Assembly: GCA_029990175.1 (NCBI GenBank)
Contig: JARKIP010000010.1
Coordinates: 44,386,001 to 44,450,000 of the forward strand
Origin: Petunia secreta
Taxonomy: Eukaryota > Streptophyta > Magnoliopsida > Solanales > Solanaceae
Direction of reading: 5' to 3'
DNA: 64,000 nucleotides
Position 1 is the stretch's first letter, and each line of letters starts with the position of its first letter. This document shows, in pieces, positions 45,166 through 56,205 of the stretch. A model generated the notes under the pieces. The model ran no database searches. It was given only the letters and a program-made list of their open reading frames with translations, and had not been told where the DNA came from. Both the position numbers and the translations under genes were made by a program.

Positions 45166-47232
45166 TTGGGAAGAGGATTTTTGGCTACTGCTGATGCTAT
45201 TATTCGAGTCAGAGCTGGAAAGATGATTATGAAGGTAAATGGGGAAGAAGCTGTGTTTAATGTGTTCAGAGCTACCCAGCTTCCTTCTCACTATGAAGAT
45301 TTGTCCATGGTAAAAGTGGTAGATGATGAGCTGACTGCTGATGAGAGGTCATTCTTGGCTTCTAATGTTGATTCGTTAGCACGGGCACTCTTATGTGATG
45401 ATGATGATATCCTGAAGGATGATGATACTGAAGAGTATTTGGAGGTTCTTAATATGCAGAGTAGATTCATCCCAGGGTGGAAGAAATTTGAGGAGCTTGA
45501 TAGACCGTTAACCTTAACTCCTGCTAAACCGTCTATTGAGAAAGCTCCTAATCTTGAGCTCAAACCTTTACCCGAGCATTTACGTTATGCTTATTTGGGT
45601 GAAGATAATACGTTACCCGTGATCCTTTTTTCTTTGCTGTCTGATGTGCAGGTTGAGAAGGTGTTGCGGGTTTTGCGAGAGCGCAAAAGAGCTATTGGCT
45701 GGACTATTGCTGATATTAGAGGGATTAGTCCTTCTTTCTGCATGCACAAAATTCTCTTGGAGGAAGATCATAAACCATCCATAGAGCAGCAGAGGAGGCT
45801 AAACCCAATTATGAAGGAGGTGGTGAAGAAAGAAGTTATCAAGTGGCTGAATGCTGGTATTATTTTTCCTATCTCTGACAGCAAGTGGGTGAGTCCAGTG
45901 CAATGTGTTCCTAAGAAGGGGGGCATGACAGTGGTGAAGAATGAGAACAATGAGTTGATTCCTACAAGAACTGTTACAGGGTGGCGAATTTGTATTGACT
46001 ATAGGAAGCTAAACAAGGCCACCAGGAAAGATCACTTCCTACTACCCTTTATTGATCAGATGCTGGATAGACTTGCAGGGCATGAATATTACTGTTTCTT
46101 GGATGGGTATTCGGGCTACAATCAAATTGTTATAGCCCCTGAAGACCAAGAGAAGACCACTTTTACTTGTCCATATGGCACCTATGCATTTAGGAGGATG
46201 CCATTTGGGTTGTGTAATGCCCCGGGGACTTTTCAGCGGTGCATGATGGCTATTTTCACCGACATGGTGGAAAAATTTGTGGAGGTATTTATGGATGATT
46301 TTTCAGTGGTTGGTGATTCGTTTGATGAATGTTTGAGAAATCTTGATGCTGTGCTAAGCCGTTGTGAAGAAACAAATCTTGTGCTGAATTGGGAAAAATG
46401 CCACTTTATGGTTCAAGAAGGCATAGTACTTGGGCACAAGGTGTCAAAGCAAGGAATTGAGGTTGATAAGGCGAAGATTGAGGCTATTGAGAAATTACCA
46501 CCACCTATCTCTGTTAAGGGGGTGCATAGTTTCTTGGGACATGCAGGGTTCTATAGACGGTTCATAAAGGACTTCTCCAAAATTTCCACTCCCTTGTGCA
46601 AATTGTTGGAGAAGGATGTGAAATTTGTGTTTGATAATGCTTGTCTCAAAGCATTTGAAGAGTTGAAGAAAAGGTTGGTGACCGCACCAATCATCATTGC
46701 TCCTGACTGGTCTTTGCCGTTTGAATTGATGTGTGATGCGAGTGATAATGCTGTTGGGGCTGTTCTAGGCCAAAGGATTGGAAGAATCTTTCACTCCATC
46801 TATTATGCAAGCAAGACGCTTGATGCAGCCCAGTCCAATTACACCACCACTGAAAAGGAGTTGCTAGCCGTAGTTTATGCTTTTGATAAGTTCAGATCTT
46901 ATTTGGTTGGCACTCATGTTGTTGTCTACACTGATCATGCCGCAATCCGGTATTTGTTTGAAAAGAAGGACTCCAAGCCTAGACTCATTAGATGGGTTCT
47001 CCTATTGCAAGAGTTTGATGTTGAAATTCGAGATCGCAAGGGGACTGAGAATCAAGTTGCTGATCATTTGTCAAGGTTGGAGAATAGAGATCATGTAGAT
47101 GAAGGGCCTGAGATTAAAGAGGTATTTCCTGATGAGCAACTTTTTGCTCTTGATGCAGCTGAGGTGCCATGGTATGCTGACATAGTGAATTTACTTGTGA
47201 GTAATGTGTACCCCCCCTGGGGCAACTGCTGA
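45166..47232 (+). CDS. pol: reverse transcriptase-RNase H of Athila-B
   Basis: This is the replication enzyme, open for 688 codons. The RT blocks are WRICIDYRKLNKATRKDHF, YYCFLDGYSGYNQI, FRRMPFGLCNAPGTFQRC and the catalytic VFMDDFSVVG (Met-Asp-Asp at 46291-46299). The RNase H region follows with LMCDASDNAVGAVLGQ, TTTEKELLAVVYA, VYTDHAAIRYL and ENQVADHLSRL. No catalytic change seen. The frame ends at 47230-47232, just after a run of seven C at about 47211-47217; with six C the frame would pass directly into integrase. Confidence 0.92.
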   Translation: MGRGFLATADAIIRVRAGKMIMKVNGEEAVFNVFRATQLPSHYEDLSMVKVVDDELTADERSFLASNVDSLARALLCDDDDILKDDDTEEYLEVLNMQSRFIPGWKKFEELDRPLTLTPAKPSIEKAPNLELKPLPEHLRYAYLGEDNTLPVILFSLLSDVQVEKVLRVLRERKRAIGWTIADIRGISPSFCMHKILLEEDHKPSIEQQRRLNPIMKEVVKKEVIKWLNAGIIFPISDSKWVSPVQCVPKKGGMTVVKNENNELIPTRTVTGWRICIDYRKLNKATRKDHFLLPFIDQMLDRLAGHEYYCFLDGYSGYNQIVIAPEDQEKTTFTCPYGTYAFRRMPFGLCNAPGTFQRCMMAIFTDMVEKFVEVFMDDFSVVGDSFDECLRNLDAVLSRCEETNLVLNWEKCHFMVQEGIVLGHKVSKQGIEVDKAKIEAIEKLPPPISVKGVHSFLGHAGFYRRFIKDFSKISTPLCKLLEKDVKFVFDNACLKAFEELKKRLVTAPIIIAPDWSLPFELMCDASDNAVGAVLGQRIGRIFHSIYYASKTLDAAQSNYTTTEKELLAVVYAFDKFRSYLVGTHVVVYTDHAAIRYLFEKKDSKPRLIRWVLLLQEFDVEIRDRKGTENQVADHLSRLENRDHVDEGPEIKEVFPDEQLFALDAAEVPWYADIVNLLVSNVYPPWGNC

Positions 47233-48442
47233 GCAAAAGCGTAAACTCCTTCATGAGAGTAGATTTTATGTGTGGGATGAGCCCTATTTGTACAAGATAG
47301 GGGTTGATCAACTAGCTAGGAGATGTATTCCAAGGGAAGAAGTAGAGCCGATTCTACAGAGCTGCCATTCCTCTCCTTATGGTGGCCACCTTGGTGGAGA
47401 TCGAACAGCTGCAAAGGTACTCCAATCTGGTTTCTTTTGGCCTACTCTATTTAAAGATGCTCACGCATTAGTGAAGAAATGTGATCGTTGCCAAAGAACT
47501 GGGACTATTACTAGGCATCACGAGATGCCTTTGAACAATATCTTGGAGATTGAGCTGTTTGATTGTTGGGGTATTGATTTTATGGGTCCATTCCCACCTT
47601 CTATGGGTCAAAAGTACATCCTCGTAGCGGTTGATTATGTGTCCAAATGGGTGGAAGCTGTTGCACTTCCAACAAATGATGCGAGTGTGGTGGTGAAGTT
47701 TGTGAAGAAGAATATTTTCACTCATTTTGGGACACCGCGGGCTATAATCAGTGATGAAGGTACGCACTTTTGTAACCGCTTGTTCAATAAATTGTTAGCT
47801 AAGTATGGGGTTCGCCACAAGGTGGCTACTGCTTATCATCCCCAAACTAGTGGTCAAGTGGAAGTGTCTAATAGAGAGATCAAGCAAATCCTTGAGAAGA
47901 CTGTGAATGCCTCGAGGAAGGATTGGGCTATGAAGTTAGATGATGCTCTCTGGGCCTATCGAACCGCATTCAAAACACCTATTGGGACTTCTCCATATAG
48001 GCTTGTTTATGGTAAGGCCTGTCACCTGCCGGTTGAATTAGAGCATAAGGCGTATTGGGCTATTCAAAAGCTCAACCTTGATATGGCCTTAGGGGGTGAG
48101 AAGAGGATGCTCCAATTGCACGAACTTGAAAAGTTCCGTTTCCATGCGTATGAAAATGCTAAATTATACAAGGAACGGACAAAGAAATGGCATGATAAGC
48201 ACATTGAGCGTCGTTCTTTTGAGCCCGGGCAGCTTGTATTGTTGTTCAACTCGAGGTTGAAATTATTTCCAGGCAAGTTGAAGTCGAGATGGTCAGGGCC
48301 TTTTGAAGTTGTTCGTGTTACCGCACATGGTGCGGTTGAATTGAGAGCCCCGGATTCTGAGAACACATTTTTGGTTAATGGTCAACGGGTGAAACATTAT
48401 TGGGGAGGTGCGGTGAATCACCGCACTTTGAGGGACCCTTGA
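47204..48442 (+). CDS. integrase of Athila-B
   Basis: This enzyme inserts the cDNA into the chromosome. The zinc finger shows CHSSPYGGHLGGDRTAAK and KKCDRCQRTG. The DDE core gives GIDFMGPFPPS, IISDEGTHFCN and TSGQVEVSNREIKQ, all three acidic residues present. The C-terminal domain includes ERRSFEPGQLVLLFNS and SRWSGPFEVVRV (GPF-type). The frame is unbroken to TGA at 48440-48442. It follows RT-RNase H with one extra base in a C run, so it has no start of its own; 47204 is only the first possible codon in frame. Confidence 0.92.
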   Translation: MCTPPGATAEQKRKLLHESRFYVWDEPYLYKIGVDQLARRCIPREEVEPILQSCHSSPYGGHLGGDRTAAKVLQSGFFWPTLFKDAHALVKKCDRCQRTGTITRHHEMPLNNILEIELFDCWGIDFMGPFPPSMGQKYILVAVDYVSKWVEAVALPTNDASVVVKFVKKNIFTHFGTPRAIISDEGTHFCNRLFNKLLAKYGVRHKVATAYHPQTSGQVEVSNREIKQILEKTVNASRKDWAMKLDDALWAYRTAFKTPIGTSPYRLVYGKACHLPVELEHKAYWAIQKLNLDMALGGEKRMLQLHELEKFRFHAYENAKLYKERTKKWHDKHIERRSFEPGQLVLLFNSRLKLFPGKLKSRWSGPFEVVRVTAHGAVELRAPDSENTFLVNGQRVKHYWGGAVNHRTLRDP

Positions 48443-49632
48443 TTTATACCCGTCGTGCCACGACGTTAAATAAGGCGCTTCTCGGGAGGCAACCCGAGTT
48501 TGTACTTGTAATAGCTTAGTTTTTTTTGTTTTTATAGTGTCACGTAGTTGTTGTTTTTGTGTGTCGTTTTTGTAGGTATTGGGTGAGCTAAACAAGGTGG
48601 AATTAATGCATTGAGGGGTGCGGGACGTCTCGAGTCATGTCTCGCGCTTGGAGTTGCACTTGGAATCAAAAAATCGGTGCGAAAAAACGTGCTCGGGCGC
48701 ATTCGGGAGTGCCCCACGCCTCCCAAAGCGGAAAAAGTGAGCTGAAGAAAAGTGGCCTGGCGCGTTGGGAAGCGTGCCGCGCCCCCCACCGCGCCAGGAA
48801 AGGCAGTAGCTACCAAAAATTGCCGCATTTGGGGCGTGGCGCGCTGCTTATCGCGCAAGGCAAGATTTTGTGAGTTTTTGCCGGGTCAAACGGGTTTTGA
48901 CCCGCGACCCGGTCTTCCCCATCCCCTTATACCCGATTCTAACACCTCTTTTTCACTATTTTCACTCCCAATCACTCTCTAGTCACTCACAACTTCATCT
49001 CTATCACTTGGAATCATTCCAAATCTTGTGCAATCCATCCTAAATCATTCAAGTAAGTAAATTCTTCACTCTTTCTCTTCATTAACATGTAAGTTGCACT
49101 TTTTCTTGTTATACATGATTCTTAGCTAGTTACAAGTTGACTCATTAAAAATTCATGCTTGTTGTGCCTAAATGGTTAATTGAGCTTGCTAGATGACTTG
49201 TGACTTGAAAAAAGAGATCTCCCAACAATTTGGGAGGATTGGCATATTCCAAAACTCATTGAAATTGCTAGTTTAAAAGTGTGCACACCAAGTCTTTGTG
49301 AAAAAGCCTCAATGATGAAAATTCAATAACATTGTGAATTCTTGAGTAGCAATGCATTCCTTAGGCTTATTATGGACATTAGGTGTTGCACACACACAAG
49401 AATTGATCATGATGCACCCACACTAGCTTGATTTTCAAAATTCAAAACGTGGCATACTTTGCCCAAAGCTAGTTTTGCTTAAGTGTAGGGTTGCTCGTGC
49501 CATTGAGTTGAGCGATTGACACATAGAGTGTGTGATAAGTGTGGGTGGTACTCCACCAATTGAGCTTGAATTGTATAGTCTTGGTACCTATCCATCTATC
49601 TCACATTGATCTTCTATTATTGTATAGGTACC
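48443..49632 (+). other. spacer between integrase and env-position ORF
   Basis: Non-coding. Just after pol, CTCGGGAGGCAACCCGAG (48481-48498) forms a 6-bp stem; similar GGGAGGCAACCC sequences follow pol in other Athila elements. The spacer ends with TTGTATAG at 49627, a plausible 3' splice site six bases before the ATG of the next ORF. Confidence 0.6.
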
Positions 49633-50898
49633 ATGGTGACTACTCCTTTGCCAAGCAAGAGCTCTTCCTCCGCTTCGAGCTCGAGAAAAGCACTTCAAGC
49701 CGGGCCTTCCACTACCAAGCAAAAGGGTAAGGCACCGGCCAAACCCAAGGCTAAACCAAAGGCTAAAGGCAAGGCTAAGATTCCAAAGGACGCGGTGCCG
49801 ATACCACGTCCCGGAGGCAAGACCCGTTATGGCCTCCCTTTTGTAATGAAAGGGGAATGCCAAACATGGTACAAGAGTGTGCGGCTTGCGGGGTACATAC
49901 CCGAGCAAGCCATTGATAAACGACCGGTGATGCAAAAATTTAGAAGTGTGGCCGAAAAGATCATTGCTCTAAAATGGGACTCGGTATTTGAGAGTCCGGG
50001 GCACGCCAACTTGGACATGGTACAAGAATTGTATGCCAATTGGGAGCCAGAGGAAGCTTGGAAGGAGGATGATGTGGTGACAGTTCGGGGAGTGAAAGTG
50101 AAGTTGGATCCTACGGCATTGAATGCCTTTTTGGGAGTCGATGACCCCGATTATGAGGATTTGATGGAGTACATCAAGAAGCCGGATTATAAAGCTTTGC
50201 GGGATACATTATGTGGCGAGAGCTCCACTCACAAGTGGGAGCGCACGGCTACCGGAAGACACAAGTTCATGTATTTCTCGCAGTTTCTTAAACCGGCCCG
50301 TGTGTGGATGCGGTTCATAAATGCACGTATACTACCATGTTCCCATTACTCCGAGGTCACTAAGACTCGGGCGTGCATGGTGTACTTATTCATGATTGGG
50401 AGGCCGGTGAACATTGGCTACTACATGTTGCGCGTTATGAAAGAGCAACGGAAATCTGATTCATGTAGTAGATTGTACTTTGGGAACCTCTTGACCCGTT
50501 ACTTAGAGAAGGCGGGCGTCCCCGTAGATGAGATTGGGGATCGCATTGTCCCTGATATAGGGAAGCCTTTTGACATTGCTTCGGTCAAGGGGGTGACCAC
50601 CACCGCACCGGTGAAACTGATGGTAGACGAGTGGCGGGAGGCAGACGCCAACTTGACTGCGCGTCAGTACTTGATGATGGAGGCGATGGCCCGTCAGTTG
50701 GGCGTTGATTTGACTGCTATTGACCGCAAGGTCCCGCTCCTGGAGACCTCGAAGGGTCTGATTGGCATGATTCGAGCTAGAACGGTGGATCCGCAGGAGG
50801 ATGAGAACACTGATTCAGATGTTGTGGCTAATGATCCGGACAGCGAGGTCGAGGCAGTTGATTCTGAGGGCGGTGGCTCTGATGAGGAGGAGGATTAG
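49633..50898 (+). CDS. env-position ORF of Athila-B (putative plant transposon protein domain)
   Basis: An intact 421-codon frame in the place where Athila elements carry an extra, often called env-like, ORF. I chose ATG 49633 because it follows a likely splice acceptor. The N-terminus is Ser-rich, then Lys/Pro/Ala-rich (residues about 28-55). A folded part follows with GKTRYGLPFVMKGECQTWY, LYANWEPEEAW, VVTVRGVKVKLDPTALNAFL and FSQFLKPARVWMRFINARIL. This pattern recalls the 'putative plant transposon protein' domain (PF20167, by memory). The tail is very acidic. I see no signal peptide or transmembrane segment, so an envelope role is not supported. Function unknown. Confidence 0.8.
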   Translation: MVTTPLPSKSSSSASSSRKALQAGPSTTKQKGKAPAKPKAKPKAKGKAKIPKDAVPIPRPGGKTRYGLPFVMKGECQTWYKSVRLAGYIPEQAIDKRPVMQKFRSVAEKIIALKWDSVFESPGHANLDMVQELYANWEPEEAWKEDDVVTVRGVKVKLDPTALNAFLGVDDPDYEDLMEYIKKPDYKALRDTLCGESSTHKWERTATGRHKFMYFSQFLKPARVWMRFINARILPCSHYSEVTKTRACMVYLFMIGRPVNIGYYMLRVMKEQRKSDSCSRLYFGNLLTRYLEKAGVPVDEIGDRIVPDIGKPFDIASVKGVTTTAPVKLMVDEWREADANLTARQYLMMEAMARQLGVDLTAIDRKVPLLETSKGLIGMIRARTVDPQEDENTDSDVVANDPDSEVEAVDSEGGGSDEEED

Positions 50899-52739
50899 GT
50901 CCCCACTCTTGCGCACCACCCAGATTTCAGGGCAGTTTTCTTGTACTCTTACTTTTGCACTTACTTCTTTGTCGCACTGGGACATTGCTTAGTTTAAGTG
51001 TGGGGTGGGGTACTGCCCTTTATCTATTTTTGAGGTTAGGATGCATGTACCATAGGATTTTTCTTTTGTCACTTGACTTTATTTTGATTTGTTTCTTGCT
51101 TTAATATATGAAAAAAAAAATTAGAAAACCAATGAAAAATTCCAAAAAGATTTTCCTTTTAGTTTTATTAGTGGTACATGTCATCCGCCCCGTGATTTTT
51201 CTTATGGCCGCGGTTCTTTTCCATGGGGAGGCCTTTGAACCGGGTAATTTTTATTTTTAGGATTAGGATAGTTAGTTGTAGATGACCCTAGATGTAGGAA
51301 AAAGGTAGAATGCTAGGTGCCTTTGATTTGTTTGATACCGATGGACTTGGACTTGATTGCATGTGCTATTTGTGGTGTCCTTGAGTTTTAATTTTGATGC
51401 ATGCCTAGGAAAAACATGGAACGACCCCCTTGAGATGTTTGAGTCCGCTTGCTTGACTTGATTGTTAACCTTTGTGCATGAGTGCTTAAATTTCCACAAG
51501 TTACATTCTAGATGCTTTGTTGAGAGTTGTTGATGGAACCTCTTTGTGTGAACCATGTGCAATGTGAGTTGTGAGGCATGTTCTTGTTTACTCCATGTTT
51601 GCATATTAATGTCTAGAACTTGCCCCGTGTGTGTGCAAAGCGAAATCCTAGGTTTGCTCTAGTCGGGAAATGATACAAGGCCTTCTTTTGTTAGCCTATC
51701 CTTACATATATACCTTGAAAAAAAATTGTTGTTGTGATTTCTTTGATCCTTTTTATTGGTACCCACACCCCGAGCCTACCCATTTGTTCTTAATTGACTC
51801 TTTTGGCCCTTTACTCCTTAAGCACTTTATTGATATTTTGTTGTTGATTGGAGTTGTGGTTGGATGTTGGGAGGTTTTTGAGTGGAACTAATGAAGGGAA
51901 ATAATTATTAAAATTGTGAAGTAGTGAAAAGCATTGGCAAGGTTGGATGGAATTAAAATTTGAAAAAAATAGCAAAGTTGAAAAGAAAGAAAAAAAAATT
52001 GTGAAAAGAAAAAAAAAAGAGAGGAAATAAGAAGAGGAAAAGATGTCCATTCCTTGCTAGTGTGTGTTTAAATAAAAAATGCTACTTGTGAGAAGGTGTA
52101 TGTGTGGAAGTTGTGGTTTGGGTGGCTTGATGAAATTGATGATTAATTTGAATGTGATGTATTAAAGTGCTTAGGGAGGTAGTCACTATTACCATATGTA
52201 TCCTACCCGCCCCTTAGCCTACATTACGACCTTTCTAAAGTCCTAGTTAATCCCGATTGGAGTGAGCTTACATTAGTGGAGTCCTACACTACGGGCAAGC
52301 CTATGGTACGTTGTGTGCAACATGTGAGACTTTCATGAGAGTGAGTGAATTTACTTGTATTGCCCCCATTCTATTCATGATATTGATTTTGTGTGTGATT
52401 TTGGGGGGGGGGGGGGCACTCTTTTGCTTCATATTGGCGAGGGCACGTGGTTTGCATGAAGTAGATGAAGTTGATGGCCCTTGGTTGAGTAGATAGGTGT
52501 GATTTTGTGGGAGCATGGTTGCATTAAGTTGAGCTTGTGCATTTGAGCTATTTTGGGGTGGTTGTTCTCATATTTTTGGCTTTGGTAAATTGTTGGCATG
52601 TTGTGGATCCATAGTAGTCATGTGTGCATTGGTTCAATGGTCGGTATTAACCATAGTCATAGGCAGACCTGTTTTACCTAGGTTGGGGAAGTGAGATGTG
52701 ACTTACTCGAGGGCGAGCAAGGGTTCAAGTGTAGGGTGG
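50899..52739 (+). other. 3' non-coding region of Athila-B
   Basis: No ORF of note. AAGTGTGGGGTGGGG at about 50995-51010 resembles the purine tract of the lineage. A run of 14 G lies at 52403-52416. The tract at the LTR (TTCAAGTGTAGGGTGG) is a weaker PPT. Confidence 0.6.
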
Positions 52740-54084
52740 TGATGTTTGGCATTTTATGCCTATATTTCCTTAATATTTCTGCATATTTGAGCTTGTTTTG
52801 CACTCGTTTATTAGTTGTGAATGTGGTTGTACACTGATTTTGTGTTGTGCGTGTGTAGGTTGTTGCGCGGTGTATTTGGAGCTTTTCGGAGCTTGATTGA
52901 GCATGAATTGGTTGAAGGATGATTGAGGATTGGATTTAGCACGCGAAGGCACGACACGAACACGAATTCGGACCACGGAAGAAGGCGAGTTGGCTGGGCG
53001 CTGTGGGGCACGTGGCGCACCCTCCACCGCGCCCCACTGCCCAGCGCGGTTCCCAACGTGGCGCGCTCCTAAGGCGCCCAGATTGTGGCGTTACTGATTA
53101 TCTTGGCGCTTTCCGAGGCGCGGGGCGCCCGTTATAGCGCCCCATGTGCGGTTTTTCACTTCCTATTCCGTCTAGTATTGGGTCTAAGTTATTACTAGGT
53201 GTTTCTAAACACTATAAATAGTCTTTTACTTAGTTTTTGAAAGGGGGTTGATACTTTGGAGCAATATTGAGAGCTACATACTCATTGAACAAGGGTTTAT
53301 TCCTAATCTTTCATCTATTACATCATTTACTTCATTATTACACCAAATTATTGCCTTGTGATTATGAATATGTGTGGCTAAACTTTACGTTCTAGGGTTA
53401 GAGTATTACATGAAGGTTGATTGTTGAAGGTTGATTCCCATTGATTTAATCCCATAACGGGTTGCTTATTCTTTCTTGATTTCACATGTGTAATTGTTAG
53501 AGCTCGATAATTATACATCATCCATGGTTTTTGGGTTGAACTCGAAAGAGGGAATCTAATTACGTAATAAGAAAGAATAGAACTAGTTTGTGAACCCGGG
53601 CATCGGGGAATCAATTCGCGGGTAGGATAGACATATACTTGCTTGCCTAGTTTAACTCATTACATGAATCTTAATGCGTGCATGTGATTTAACCCATAGA
53701 CATATAGGGATTGAAGTAGCTTGCATAGACTGTGAAGAACTGAAAGGTTTTCACCGTTACATTTACTCTGTCAGTTAGTAACCCGGGATTTAAGAAGTGG
53801 AATCAATTGGATACATCAACTGGATTGTTCGTAACTCTGATCCTGTACCGCTCTCTTGATATTGTTAACAACCAAAGTATTTCTCTTTGCTTGACTACAT
53901 CTTTAGCACTTTACTTACTGCACTTTAGTTATAAAAACTCTTACAACCAAGTAAAAGACCCCTGAGTAGTTTGGAGGAATTGTTTATTAGGTATTAGTCT
54001 GCTTAGTACTCGTGGGAACGATATTCGATTTATCACTTTATTACTTGTCGACCGCGTATACTTGCGTGTGCGTTGGGAGCAACA
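52740..54084 (+). repeat. 3' LTR of Athila-B
   Basis: It ends GGGAGCAACA before the duplicate CAATT. It differs from the 5' LTR mainly by scattered substitutions and by several changes in the GC-rich hairpin. Confidence 0.95.
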
Positions 54085-54089
54085 CAATT

Positions 54090-54940
54090 TAACCTTCCCA
54101 TAAGAAAGAAACTTTAACAATTTACCAGAAACCTTTTTATAATTAAGACAAGCTCATGGAATAACATGACTTTACTAGCGTTTCGAACCAAGAGGAGACA
54201 CGTATATTGACTATTACTTACTAACTATTTTACACCAGAAGAAACAATGACACTCTCCGATGGTGATGAACTAGATCCCATCATCCAACCAACACGGAAA
54301 TTCGAGAAGAAAGGTAAACTAATTTGGCATAATAATAGAAGGTGGCACGACAAGATGTCAAGCAGACAATAGCGACACTTACTTACAAAACTCTCAAATT
54401 TAAATCAGATAAATTAGTAGGGTCTCACCAATGCCAGGAATAAATCATACAAGAAGCTCGCCCCTCTACCGCAATCAATTCTTAATAGAAACAATATCCA
54501 AGGAAACCATGGAACATGATATGACAGACCATCTCCAGATCGATCGGAAGAGTCAAATCTTACTCACATATAAGAGAAAAAGAAACACATGGGTCTACTA
54601 CATCGGATACCTCAGCATCCTACCAGACTGGCAGTTCATAATACTGCATCTACGGCTGAACTAAGCTGCTATACTGATAATTACCTTCTGAAGAATAACT
54701 GCCACCACGCTCTCGACCTCTACTATATCGTGGCATTTCTCTGGATGACTAAGCCTTAAATAAAATCCCCTAAAATTGAGCAGGTGTCTGATGGTGAGAG
54801 AAAGGACGACTGCCTACTTGCCAGAGTAAAGGAAAACTCCTCCAAAGATGACTGACTCACGACAATGATAACACCTTTTTGCTGAAAATAGAAACTGGAC
54901 AGATTATTAATAACTACAAAGAGAAAGTTGAGTCTAATCT
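54090..54940 (-). other. degenerate internal sequence of the Tekay-like element
   Basis: No clear frame. Position downstream of the minus-strand gag suggests it is the gag C-terminal or early pol part. Confidence 0.35.
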
Positions 54941-56190
54941 CGATTAACTACTCGCGCACTCTGAGAATCATGCTCTACAAACTGAGATAACCTAGCAGGT
55001 AACCTTCCAAATTAATCCAAACTCTTACATCCAAAGGAGGTACCATGGTGCCCACCAAGGCCATGGGATCTTTTGCTCTCCCGCTCTAACTCTTCCCTCT
55101 CTAACTTATGGTATGCGTAATACCTCTGAGCAATATCAACAACGACATCAAATGAAGTCCCAACCTCAATCTCTTGAGCTATCTGGGATCTCAAGGAAAA
55201 AGAAAGGTTATCAATAAATCTTTGAATCTCTCGAAAGGCTCATGGACTAGTTCTAATGCCTATTCAGCCATTCTATAGAATTCAATCTCATATTCTGAAA
55301 CACCAACAGGCTATCCGACAGGCTACCCTGTCCAATCCACTCAAACTGGCAACACTTTTCATCTCGCTCGCTACTCGAAAGGAACTTTTCCACAAATTTA
55401 GAGAAAAAAACCGAACCAAGTTAGCTAATAAGAGAGCGGCCCACCAATTCAAGGCTGGACCCTGAAATTGGAAAGAAGAATAATCAACACCATACCGCTC
55501 GATATATTCAAGAGCCTGAAGGATACGCTAACATCATTGTATTTAAAAAAAACTTACATAGGGATTATCTAATGCATTGCTTGGGAATATCGGGATGTTC
55601 AACCGCGTAAAAAAATGCAACCTCTTTGAGCACTCGGACCCAATAATTACCTCAGTTACCTAACCAGCCAGAACAACTGGAGGCACAACACATGCTGCCT
55701 CCGGAACATACTTTACTGCAGCAATATTAAGAACTGGAATAGGAGCTCCCTTAGAGCGAACATCTGCATCTACAGAAACCTGATAAGCTACCTAGCGAAT
55801 ACTAGGTTTTTGCGGTATCTGCGTCGCCAAGATTCTCGTAAAAGCATCGTATAGATCCAAGGGAACCACAAGGCCCTGCTCCCTTGCCCATCGCGAGCTC
55901 GTACAACTTGGACCTCCGTAACACTCGGGGCTTCGTCAGTACTAACCCAAGGCCAAACTGCTTCATCTTGAACTCATACCGTTTACTGATTTTTCGCACG
56001 AGGGTTTCATAATTACCACGAAGGAATTAACAAAAATACTTTTGCATCCTAGACCGACGCACGATCAGAAAAGAATGAAGTGAAACTTCCTAAATGCCAT
56101 CATAGCCTCTCGTAGATAAGTACGGACGTCTACGTACTCATCAGCGAGACTCTACGAGACACTGTCTTAGTCTGGATAGACTGTAAATTA
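54941..56190 (-). pseudogene. gag: Tekay/Del-like gag, minus strand, broken
   Basis: On the minus strand at 55194-55012 a peptide reads LRSQIAQEIEVGTSFDVVVD and then IAQRYYAYHKLEREELERES, followed by KRSHGLGGHHG. This is the conserved tail of the chromovirus gag. Further up, at about 55490-55420, FQFQGPALNWWAALLLAN marks the gag core. Other parts are scattered in different frames with stops. Confidence 0.65.
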
Positions 56191-56191
56191 G

Positions 56192-56203
56192 GCTCTGATA
56201 CCA
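56192..56203 (-). other. primer-binding site of the Tekay-like element
   Basis: The minus strand reads TGGTATCAGAGC just after GGTTGTGTCA, the end of an LTR. Confidence 0.8.
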
Positions 56204-56205
56204 AC

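Larger units (their letters stand above)
41580..54084 (+). mobile_element. Athila-lineage retrotransposon Athila-B, near complete, 12.5 kb
   Basis: LTRs 41580-42922 and 52740-54084 begin TGATGTTTGGC and end GGGAGCAACA. They show about 25-30 differences by eye, about 2%. CAATT flanks both ends (41575-41579, 54085-54089). The PBS, gag, protease, RT, RNase H, integrase and an env-position ORF are all present. Frame breaks are few, which fits a young insertion. Confidence 0.95.

Noticed and set aside
52403..52416. Run of 14 G as a quadruplex or regulatory site
   Set aside because: Simple homopolymer in a 3' non-coding region, possibly with uncertain length in the assembly.
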